Part shown: positions 54,105 to 61,747 of the stretch, piece by piece
Position numbering within the stretch: position 1 is the stretch's first letter
How the letters are laid out: each line of letters begins with the position of its first letter
Source: Promethearchaeota archaeon
GTDB taxonomy: Archaea; Asgardarchaeota; Lokiarchaeia; Sigyniarchaeales; SOKP01
Direction of reading: 5' to 3'
Length of the DNA: 64,000 nucleotides
Assembly: GCA_016839555.1 (NCBI GenBank)
Contig: JAEOUA010000011.1
Coordinates: 124,001 to 188,000, forward strand
The notes under the pieces: generated by a model
What the model was told of the DNA's origin: nothing
The model's input: the letters and a program-made list of their open reading frames with translations, nothing else
Databases searched by the model: none
Made by a program: the position numbers and the translations under genes

Positions 54105-55247
54105 TCATTCGAGTTCTTTATCTCTATGAGTTTTTATCATGTCTTCTTCCGTTATATCATTCCTTTCAGCAATATTAGCTAAAAATGCATCAAGAGTAAG
54201 GTATGTATTTAATTCAAACTGAGGGAAAAACAGAGAGGTGATGTGATAAAGAGATCTGTTAAAATAAGAAATTTTTTCAGGTCTTCCATCGATAAGTAGA
54301 GTACCTACATGATTTTTATACCATTTAGTAGTTCTTGCTAACGTAGAATCTTCAAAACAAGTAATAATAAACAACTGCATGCCAAAATCACCAGCTTGTC
54401 GTGCATATTTAATCATCTGTTCCGTTTCTCCACTACCACTCAATAATATGGCAAGATCATTAGTGCGCCGGCTTCTCCAGTGACTTTCATACACTACTTT
54501 TAGATCTCTGAGATTCTCCTTGTGTAAGTGACCATAACGGATAGCTATAACCCTTGATATAATGTCGTTTATACCTGATCCCTTAAAGTAAATTACTTTA
54601 TCATTATTGATATCTAAATAATCATCTATCGTTGTTAAAAAAGCGTTTATTGTAGGATCTTGTCGTTGAAGCTTTTCTAAATTGGATTTATATTCTTTAA
54701 TTACGCTTTCACAATAAGAGTTATATTGCTCGTTGGGATTTTTTTTGTCATAGGAACATGCAATACATGATAACAACGTAGCACTTGCTTGCTCAAATTC
54801 CGTCCCAAGCGGAGCATACCTTTTATTGTATCCGTCTTTTTTTAATAAAATTACGATGTCATATTGATCTTCAATATCTTCATTAGTGGTAATAAAAACT
54901 GTACGAAGTCCTTTCTTTTTGGCAACATTTATATTATTGACAACTCGTGAATCTGGTTTTGCTGAATTTGAGTTTGCTACAAAAATATCTCCTTCTCGCA
55001 AAGGACGTAAATTAGCATTTTGTACTTGATTGACACGAATACCATAGGATTTTTCTAGTTGAGTTGTTAATAATAGAGAACTTTGCAGGGAACGTCCCGA
55101 TCCATCAACAGTTACTCTTTTCTCTTGCATTGATTCTCTTAACAAGTCTATAAATTCATATACTTTGTTTCTATCAACATTTTTTAATATTCTTTCAATA
55201 CGCGAGACTAAATATAAATAGGCATCTTCTAAGAATGAATTCATCAT
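54105..55247 (-). CDS. Double SIS-domain sugar isomerase-like protein
   Basis: The 380 aa protein contains two sugar-isomerase (SIS) domains. The first (residues about 20-175) has KRVTVDGSGRSLQSSLLLTT and DIFVANSNSAKPDSRVVNNI. The second (residues about 200-350) has KVIYFKGSGINDIISRVIAI and LAILLSGSGETEQMIKYARQ. The first resembles 6-phospho-3-hexuloisomerase in its N-terminal helix and GSGRS motif. It may isomerise a phosphosugar or sense one. It sits just downstream of the tannase-like gene on the same strand, 130 bases apart, so a link to the accessory region is possible. Confidence 0.72.
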   Translation of the reverse strand: MMNSFLEDAYLYLVSRIERILKNVDRNKVYEFIDLLRESMQEKRVTVDGSGRSLQSSLLLTTQLEKSYGIRVNQVQNANLRPLREGDIFVANSNSAKPDSRVVNNINVAKKKGLRTVFITTNEDIEDQYDIVILLKKDGYNKRYAPLGTEFEQASATLLSCIACSYDKKNPNEQYNSYCESVIKEYKSNLEKLQRQDPTINAFLTTIDDYLDINNDKVIYFKGSGINDIISRVIAIRYGHLHKENLRDLKVVYESHWRSRRTNDLAILLSGSGETEQMIKYARQAGDFGMQLFIITCFEDSTLARTTKWYKNHVGTLLIDGRPEKISYFNRSLYHITSLFFPQFELNTYLTLDAFLANIAERNDITEEDMIKTHRDKELE

Positions 55248-55377
55248 TTGAAATTAAGAATTTTTTTAATAAAATTTTAATGATAGATTTTTTTCCTTGT
55301 TTTTGAAAAATTTTATCAAAATTCTACAGTCCACAAGAAAAAAAAAGGAATGATCAGAAAATGCTAAAAACCAGAGA

Positions 55378-57789
55378 TCATTCAGTTTCTTTTAAAATTT
55401 TATTAAGGGTTTCTATCGCATTTTCTATTATAGATTTGGAAGTCATTTTTTTAATGGTTTTTGCCATCATTTTATAGGATCCCGTGACTTCAATATCAAT
55501 TTCAGCAAAAACACCAATGCCAGATTCAATATCTTCAAAACTTATGGTATAAAACGTTGTACCTGGAGAAGGAACAACTTCAAATCTCGTAGAACGTTCA
55601 GTTCTTGGCCCAATCTCATTGGTTGAAATTTCTCTTCCCTGAACTACAGTAGTATGTTGTCCAATTGTATCAAAGAACTTGTTTATTATTTTTTGAAAAT
55701 TGGCTGGTTTCTCTTTTAATTCAAATATTAATTCCTTACCTTCAGGTTCTTCCTTTTGCTTTTCTTTACCAGTCACCACGACCCTCACACGACCGATATT
55801 CTGGATTCGTGCATGGCGAGTTTTAGGGTCGCCTTGTCTTTGTGAGGTTACACGAATCGCCGGGAAGTAAGTGGCACTCTCGGAAAAAGTATGAGTGTTT
55901 TTTACCTTTACATGAGTGCTCTTGGTGTCTTTAAGCTGCTCAGTTACTGGATACTCACCAGCACCCTCGAAATCCCATTCCACACCAACTACCGAACCAG
56001 CATCCGGTGGTGTTTCGATAACTGCAGAAAACTTAACTTTTTTCCCGACCTTGACGTCTGCACGCTCACCTCCGTTTACTTTAAGAGTGACCACCGGTTG
56101 AATCCCCTTACGCTCCGCAGCGGTTAGTGGCACTTCCACTTGGCCATCTACCACTTTATATGTAGTACTTGCTGGAGGTGCCACGCCTTTTTCAACCCAT
56201 GCGCTCACATCGCGAAGTGCCTGTTGCAACACACCACCATAATTTATAATCCGAGTGGTTATTATTGGAAGGGTATCAAACTGCGTGACTACAGGTGGAG
56301 TATGCATTGCACGGTCAATGAACCAAAGCCGGTAGTTATCATCAAACTTTTCTTCCAATGCGGCTTTTACCTTCGAACGATACCAATCAGCCTGCCAAGG
56401 AAAGGCAATTTCATCCATTAAGTTTTCAACCACGATCATCTTGCCCTCAAACTTACCAGTTTGAATTGAACCAGCGCCCCCCATGGCGTAGCGCGGTCCT
56501 ACAAACTCGGCTCGCTGCGGATACAGAGGTTTACCATTAGCATCTCGGAAATAATCATAGACATAGTATTCAGGTGGGGGAATCTGATGACGATGATAGG
56601 TTTGAATGGCGAGATAGTTAGAATTATCGATTAGCACTGCGTCTCCTACCTTGATCTTAGCTAAAGCTCGGTAGTAGGCTGCGCCGTAAGCGATCATTAC
56701 CATGTTATCGAATGCTGCAATAGCATAAGCCACGCAACCCTCTGCTTCACCACTTTTAAGAAAAATTGAAGCTCCCTGCAGGTCACCATCAGGCACACTT
56801 TCCAATACTAACCCTGCTGGGACCGTTATGTTACCCATTTGCCCAGCAGATATAGACAATGACCCTCCCATTTTCCTGACGTCATCGGGCATAATAAGTT
56901 TGCTGATAGTTGTTTTATGTTTGATTTTAGCGTCTAAAAGCGACTGGGGCGGGTTTGCACCAAGATAGCCCGATTTATTCCAAAAATCTTCAAAGTATGT
57001 GGGATCCCATTCAATCGTTTGGTCAAGGAGGGTAGTTAAGACTCCCGTATAGCCGAACGCTATCCTCGTGTAATTGAACCAAGCTTTTGGAGGAAATCCC
57101 ATCCTAGTCACTTCGGTGAGTGCCTCTCGTTCTTCTTCATTTAGGTCAGCATACATATCTCCACTACCACCAGGTTCTATCGCATCGACGATGGTTGGTA
57201 TTTTTTCCTTCAATATGCGCATAGCATGAGCTTGTACCGTGAAATTATTTAGCATAGCCATTGGTGTAGCGTGAATAAATGGCACAACACCATCCCAGAC
57301 ACCAACTGTGTTCTCTATACAACTCATGGTCTTATATGCCCCTCCACTACCACCCCAAGCATAACCATAGGGTCGGTGAGGATCATACATCTCCGAGGCT
57401 AAAACACGCGAGTATTTCGCAACAGCCGCACTGGTCCGATACCCAGCGATGGTGGGATCATCACCTGGAAACATGTCCTTTCTCCCCAGATTTGATTCTA
57501 CAAAATAAGCCCCGCTATCGAATACAAAATCTAATGAATAGCTAGGTTCAGGATAATCTGGGTTCTGTGCAAGATTCTCATTTCCAGATATCGGCATAAT
57601 ATACTGGAAGAACCGGCCTTCATATTGTTCTTTCGGCGGGAAATAGAATGAAAATCTGGCATCCGTGCCTTTAAAGCCACCATGAACGTATCGATGGCGA
57701 GCGGGCTCGTCCCGCCACTCATCAATATCTATATATGGCTCGGTAAAAAAAGAATCTCTTGATTCACTAGACTCATTTGCTGTTATAAT
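55378..57789 (-). CDS. Tannase-like alpha/beta hydrolase with PKD-like and SRPBCC-like domains; probable AUU/AUA start
   Basis: The track gives 739 aa from ATG 57597, but the frame continues upstream for another 64 codons to the start region (RHRYVHGGFKGTDARFSFYF, a very conserved-looking stretch) and closes at a TAA with no ATG, GTG or TTG between. An SD (GGAGATG, 57794-57800) precedes ATT, ATT, ATA; I take ATT 57789. The hydrolase core (extended numbering 30-560) has YAWGGSGGAYKTMS as likely nucleophile motif. A PKD-like domain follows (VVGVEWDFEGAGEYP), then a linker (GKEKQKEEPEGKE). The last 120 residues are an SRPBCC-like domain (STRFEVVPSPGTTFYTISFE). The core DNA is GC-rich while both ends are AT-rich. 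Substrate unknown; no signal peptide. Confidence 0.65.
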   Translation of the reverse strand: MITANESSESRDSFFTEPYIDIDEWRDEPARHRYVHGGFKGTDARFSFYFPPKEQYEGRFFQYIMPISGNENLAQNPDYPEPSYSLDFVFDSGAYFVESNLGRKDMFPGDDPTIAGYRTSAAVAKYSRVLASEMYDPHRPYGYAWGGSGGAYKTMSCIENTVGVWDGVVPFIHATPMAMLNNFTVQAHAMRILKEKIPTIVDAIEPGGSGDMYADLNEEEREALTEVTRMGFPPKAWFNYTRIAFGYTGVLTTLLDQTIEWDPTYFEDFWNKSGYLGANPPQSLLDAKIKHKTTISKLIMPDDVRKMGGSLSISAGQMGNITVPAGLVLESVPDGDLQGASIFLKSGEAEGCVAYAIAAFDNMVMIAYGAAYYRALAKIKVGDAVLIDNSNYLAIQTYHRHQIPPPEYYVYDYFRDANGKPLYPQRAEFVGPRYAMGGAGSIQTGKFEGKMIVVENLMDEIAFPWQADWYRSKVKAALEEKFDDNYRLWFIDRAMHTPPVVTQFDTLPIITTRIINYGGVLQQALRDVSAWVEKGVAPPASTTYKVVDGQVEVPLTAAERKGIQPVVTLKVNGGERADVKVGKKVKFSAVIETPPDAGSVVGVEWDFEGAGEYPVTEQLKDTKSTHVKVKNTHTFSESATYFPAIRVTSQRQGDPKTRHARIQNIGRVRVVVTGKEKQKEEPEGKELIFELKEKPANFQKIINKFFDTIGQHTTVVQGREISTNEIGPRTERSTRFEVVPSPGTTFYTISFEDIESGIGVFAEIDIEVTGSYKMMAKTIKKMTSKSIIENAIETLNKILKETE

Positions 57790-57844
57790 AATACATCTCC
57801 TTTTTTTTATTTAGATATAATTTTTAATTCCATTTTAAATGAAC

Positions 57845-57863
57845 TTACGGTAATATACCGTAA
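57845..57863. promoter_or_regulatory. Probable operator palindrome between hydrolase and regulator
   Basis: TTACGGTA-ATA-TACCGTAA is a perfect inverted repeat with 8-base arms and 3-base spacer, in the 160-base gap between the tannase-like gene (minus) and the Bat-type regulator (plus). It contains CGG/CCG, rare in this AT-rich DNA, so chance is unlikely. It is a good candidate binding site for the adjacent HTH protein. Confidence 0.6.
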
Positions 57864-57905
57864 AGCTAATAAAAAAAGAATTTTATTATATATAATAATC
57901 TTAAG

Positions 57906-57919
57906 CTTGAAATTTCAAG
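57906..57919. promoter_or_regulatory. Second palindrome before the Bat-type regulator
   Basis: CTTGAAATTTCAAG is a perfect 14-base palindrome 32 bases before the regulator ATG. Together with the 19-base operator it may form an autoregulatory region. Confidence 0.4.
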
Positions 57920-57951
57920 TTATCTGTAACTATTAATAATTATACTAACAA

Positions 57952-58599
57952 ATGAAGAAACTAAAGAAGATTGTTCTGAAAATCCCTTTAGATCTAAAAT
58001 CTAAGGAATTCTTTGGTCTACTAGAAAGATATGAGTTACTCCAAATACACCGTCAAAACGAGGATCAAATCTTTGCAACACAGAAGGTAAAATTCAAGGA
58101 TCCTAAAATGCATCCAAAAATGTTGGAAGGAGAACATTATGGGATGTCATATATAGAAGTTATAAAAGAGGACAAGGAGAATAATGAATTTATTTTCTTT
58201 TCTAAGCATAACTGGGTTAAGCAAACGAAAGAATTCCTCGATAAATTAGATCTAATCATCGATCCCCCTATCATTCTAGATCAAGATCGTCTTTTAGTAA
58301 GTATTATAACAGAAAGTAAAAATGTTGATGAATTTATTAATTCCCTAAATCATTTTTATGATGAAGAATTGCAAATTCTAAGTATATCTCATATACCTCT
58401 TAACTATGAAAATCTTTTCTTAAAATTAACAGACCGTCAGAAAGAAATTGTTTACTATGCTGTTCATAATGGATATTTTGAAATACCTCGCAGAATCAAT
58501 TCAAAAAAAATCGCTAAGCATTTTAAAATTTCTCGGAGTGCATTTTATGACCATTTGCGAAAAATAGAAAAAACAATTTATCACTCAATATTCTATTAA
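57952..58599 (+). CDS. Bat-type HTH transcriptional regulator
   Basis: The 215 aa protein ends with an HTH_10 (bacterioopsin-activator type) domain: LTDRQKEIVYYAVHNGYFEI PR-type start and SKKIAKHFKISRSAFYDHLR as the recognition region. Residues 1-150 form a ligand or sensory domain (LLERYELLQIHRQNEDQIFA) of the kind found in archaeal Bat-like regulators. It is divergent from the tannase-like hydrolase and 199 bases before the GPH transporter, so it probably controls this accessory region. Confidence 0.8.
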   Translation: MKKLKKIVLKIPLDLKSKEFFGLLERYELLQIHRQNEDQIFATQKVKFKDPKMHPKMLEGEHYGMSYIEVIKEDKENNEFIFFSKHNWVKQTKEFLDKLDLIIDPPIILDQDRLLVSIITESKNVDEFINSLNHFYDEELQILSISHIPLNYENLFLKLTDRQKEIVYYAVHNGYFEIPRRINSKKIAKHFKISRSAFYDHLRKIEKTIYHSIFY

Positions 58600-58798
58600 T
58601 GATTATCTTATAATAACAATTAAATGTTCAAAATTAAGGAAAAGAATGTTTAAGAAATCTTCTTTTTGACTCAAATTATGAATCTTTTATAATTTTATGA
58701 ACTTTAATGAATTTTTAAAAAAATTTTAATAGTTAAAAAATGAATATTAAATTATTTAAAATTCAAATGTATAAAATAATCAATTAAGAAAAAAGAAA

Positions 58799-60235
58799 AT
58801 GAATAAAAAAGAAAATATAAATAAAAAGTCAAATTCTATAGGTAAAAAAGCATCATTATACAGTTTTGGCCATGTAGCAGATACAGTATCCTACCAATCT
58901 TTTACATTATTATCATTTGTATTTTATTTTGCTATTGTAAAAGTTCCTACTCTGTATATTACGATTGGATTTTGCATCTGGTCAATATGGAATGCCTTCA
59001 ATGACCCCTTGCTTGGTTATTTCTCTGATCGAACCCATACAAAATGGGGAAGGAGAATTCCTTATATTATTTTTTCTTTTATTCCATTAGCAATCATAAC
59101 AGTTTTAATATATACACCCCCTCTTCCGGGATCAGAAGCGCCTACTGGACAGCTTATTAACTTTATATACTTTCTTATTATTATTATGGTGTTTGAATTG
59201 TTTTATACAATGTTTAGTCTTAATATGGTTGCACTTTTTCCAGAAATTTTCCTTTCAGATGAAGAAAGAAGAATAGGGAATAATATTAGACAATTTTTCT
59301 TAATTATAGGATTATTCATAGGAGTTATTTTACCAGGTATGATTATTGGAGATTTTACTGATGCCTCGAAGCACATCAACTATATAATTGTTGGAATAAT
59401 TATTGCAATCACAATAATACTTGGAGCGCTAATATTTTTAAAATTTGGTCCTAAAGAAAGGGATGCATTCAAAGAGGATTATAAAAAAGCACCAGGTTTT
59501 TTTCAAGCATTAAAATTATGCATAAAAAGTAAAAGCTTTATGTGGTATATCCCAGCGGAAATTGCGAACTGGTATGTATATGGATTATTACTTCCCATTG
59601 TACCACTCTATGGAGAATTTGTATTAGGACTTGAAGAAGGAGCAGTTATGATCTCATTATTTCTTGCTGCGACATTTCTCTCAGCGATCTTATTTATTAC
59701 AGTTTTATGGAAGCCAGCTGTGAGAAAAATCGGAAATAGAAAAGCATGGTTATGCTCTATGACGATTTGGATTGCCACATTTATACCACTATTCTTTCTA
59801 GGACCTAGTATGGAAATAATTGCGCTTATATCTTTCTTTTTTATTGGTCTTGGATTAGCTGGCTCTCTATATATAATAGATCTTATAATTTCAGATATAG
59901 TTGATGAAGACGAGGCTACTTGCGGATATAGAAGAGAAGCAGCTTATTATGGTGTGAATGCCTTGTTTTTGCGATTTAGTACTATTTTTGTTATGATATC
60001 TATAGGTCTTGTATTTACAAGCTCGGGATGGCGAGTTTTTAAACCTGAGAATGTAACTGCCACTACAATATTAGGCCTAAGGTTCTTAATGGTAATTCTC
60101 CCAATAATTGCAATTTTAATCGCTATTATTGTAATATATAAATATCCCTTACATGGAGAGAAATTAAAAAACGTTCAAAAAGAGTTAGATAGAATACACC
60201 AAGAAAAGGAATCTAAAATAAAAGGTTTAACTTAA
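58799..60235 (+). CDS. GPH-family (MFS) sugar:cation symporter, second copy
   Basis: The 478 aa protein has twelve hydrophobic segments, with the GPH signature SIWNAFNDPLLGYFSDRTHT and KWGRRIPYIIFSFIPLA in the loop 2-3 region, and a Lys/Glu-rich C-terminus. It is a paralogue of the transporter at 31.5 kb but clearly diverged from it. It lies between the Bat-type regulator and a UROD-family methyltransferase, consistent with uptake of a plant- or microbe-derived glycoside or aromatic. Confidence 0.88.
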   Translation: MNKKENINKKSNSIGKKASLYSFGHVADTVSYQSFTLLSFVFYFAIVKVPTLYITIGFCIWSIWNAFNDPLLGYFSDRTHTKWGRRIPYIIFSFIPLAIITVLIYTPPLPGSEAPTGQLINFIYFLIIIMVFELFYTMFSLNMVALFPEIFLSDEERRIGNNIRQFFLIIGLFIGVILPGMIIGDFTDASKHINYIIVGIIIAITIILGALIFLKFGPKERDAFKEDYKKAPGFFQALKLCIKSKSFMWYIPAEIANWYVYGLLLPIVPLYGEFVLGLEEGAVMISLFLAATFLSAILFITVLWKPAVRKIGNRKAWLCSMTIWIATFIPLFFLGPSMEIIALISFFFIGLGLAGSLYIIDLIISDIVDEDEATCGYRREAAYYGVNALFLRFSTIFVMISIGLVFTSSGWRVFKPENVTATTILGLRFLMVILPIIAILIAIIVIYKYPLHGEKLKNVQKELDRIHQEKESKIKGLT

Positions 60236-60300
60236 AATATATAAAGTTTTAAGGTTTTTTAGTTTCAAACCTCCATTTTTTTATATTATTAAGTTTTTTT

Positions 60301-61548
60301 TTAAAAATATTCATTATTATAATTCTGAATGGCTTCAAACATAGCTAATATGTTTTCAGGTGGGACATCGGGTAAAATATTATGCACCGTGTTCCATATA
60401 TATCCCCCTCCTGGGGCAAATATTTCTAATAATTCAAATACATGTTTCTTTACATTTTTCGGGGATTTCCTATTAATAACATTTCTAGTATCTGCTCCAC
60501 CACCCCAGAAAGTAATTTCATCCCCAAAATTCTCCTTTAAAAACTTTGGTTCCATATCTCTAGCGTTAATTTGAACAGGATTAAGAATATCGATTCCTAT
60601 TTCTATAAAATCTGGGATAATTGGAATAATTGAGCCACAACAATGTAGAAATATCTTCATATCTGAATTTTTTTTTATATATTCACATACCTCTTTCAAT
60701 TTCGGTTTTATTAACTCTCGAAAGAGATCTGGATTCATAAAAAGACCATTATTTTCTCCGTAATCATCTCCAATACAAATTATATCAACTAAATCTCCCA
60801 CGTATTTACAAATCATTGTTAAAGATACTTTTTGAAGTTCTAAAACCAGATTTAAAAAATTTTCAACCTCTGCGGGACGTCTCATTATGTCAATTAAAAA
60901 CTTATCCATTGGTATTAAAGCTGTTCCAAATTGGAAAAAACTAACTCCTGCGCCCAAGCATAGTGCTCTGTCAGTATTTTTTTTAAAATCTATTGTTCTC
61001 CTTCTAAAATCACGCCAAAATCCTTTCTGGTTTAAATGATCCATGGGGGCCGTTATCATTTCAAATCCTGCCATTTTTGGCATAGCTTTTAGAAGATCAT
61101 TCATATTTTTAGGATATTTATCTTTACATGGAAAATATGTTTGGTCTATAACTTTTGCTGCTTCTGACATTCGTGCTAAAACAGTTCCATCAGTATGAAC
61201 GACTTCAATCGAATTATCCTCATTAAATTTAGGTTTAAACCATACTGGAAATTGCGCCTCAATACCATTAACATTTACATAATACCAATCTTCATCCTTT
61301 GTATTGTAAATCCTTCCGACATCAATTGCATCCACTGAAAATCGGTCTAGTATCATATTTTCTGGTTGAGCTAACTGTTGAGCAACATCATAAATTCTTA
61401 CATATCCAGATTTAATTCCAAGATATTTTTTAAGTCGAGAATAGGCTATTGCTGAAATACCAGTTGTATTTGTAGCACCCAAATCTACTGGGATTCGATC
61501 AGGCTCTTCATGATTAATGGCAGCAAAAATTCTTTCTCGAGAATTCAT
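60301..61548 (-). CDS. Uroporphyrinogen decarboxylase-superfamily methyltransferase-like protein
   Basis: The 415 aa protein belongs to the UROD/MtaA barrel superfamily: NSRERIFAAINHEEPDRIPV at the start, VDIICIGDDYGENNGLFMNP near residue 235, and IFLHCCGSIIPIIPDFIEIG near residue 295 (HxCG-type zinc motif). AGGGYIWNTVHNILPDVPPE is the usual C-terminal segment. True haem-pathway UROD lacks this His-Cys site, so a corrinoid- or thiol-methyl transfer role is likelier. The methyl donor could be a methoxylated substrate brought in by the transporter, but no corrinoid protein is adjacent. Confidence 0.8.
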   Translation of the reverse strand: MNSRERIFAAINHEEPDRIPVDLGATNTTGISAIAYSRLKKYLGIKSGYVRIYDVAQQLAQPENMILDRFSVDAIDVGRIYNTKDEDWYYVNVNGIEAQFPVWFKPKFNEDNSIEVVHTDGTVLARMSEAAKVIDQTYFPCKDKYPKNMNDLLKAMPKMAGFEMITAPMDHLNQKGFWRDFRRRTIDFKKNTDRALCLGAGVSFFQFGTALIPMDKFLIDIMRRPAEVENFLNLVLELQKVSLTMICKYVGDLVDIICIGDDYGENNGLFMNPDLFRELIKPKLKEVCEYIKKNSDMKIFLHCCGSIIPIIPDFIEIGIDILNPVQINARDMEPKFLKENFGDEITFWGGGADTRNVINRKSPKNVKKHVFELLEIFAPGGGYIWNTVHNILPDVPPENILAMFEAIQNYNNEYF

Positions 61549-61747
61549 ATTATAATTTCTTTTTACTTTTTTGTTCTATTTTTTAACATATTATTAAAGA
61601 TTTCTTAATATTAGAAAATAATTTTGAATATTTTAAAACATAGTTGATAATATTTATGTAATATAAATAAAAAATAAGGATAATAATAATTTAAAAATCA
61701 TAGTCTTATGTAAACAAATCCCTTTTTAATATTAAAACTCAAAAGAT

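Noticed and set aside
57531-57725. 64 aa minus-strand ORF upstream of the tannase-like gene
   Set aside because: It is in a different frame from the conserved HGGFKGTDARFSF extension and is a shadow of it.
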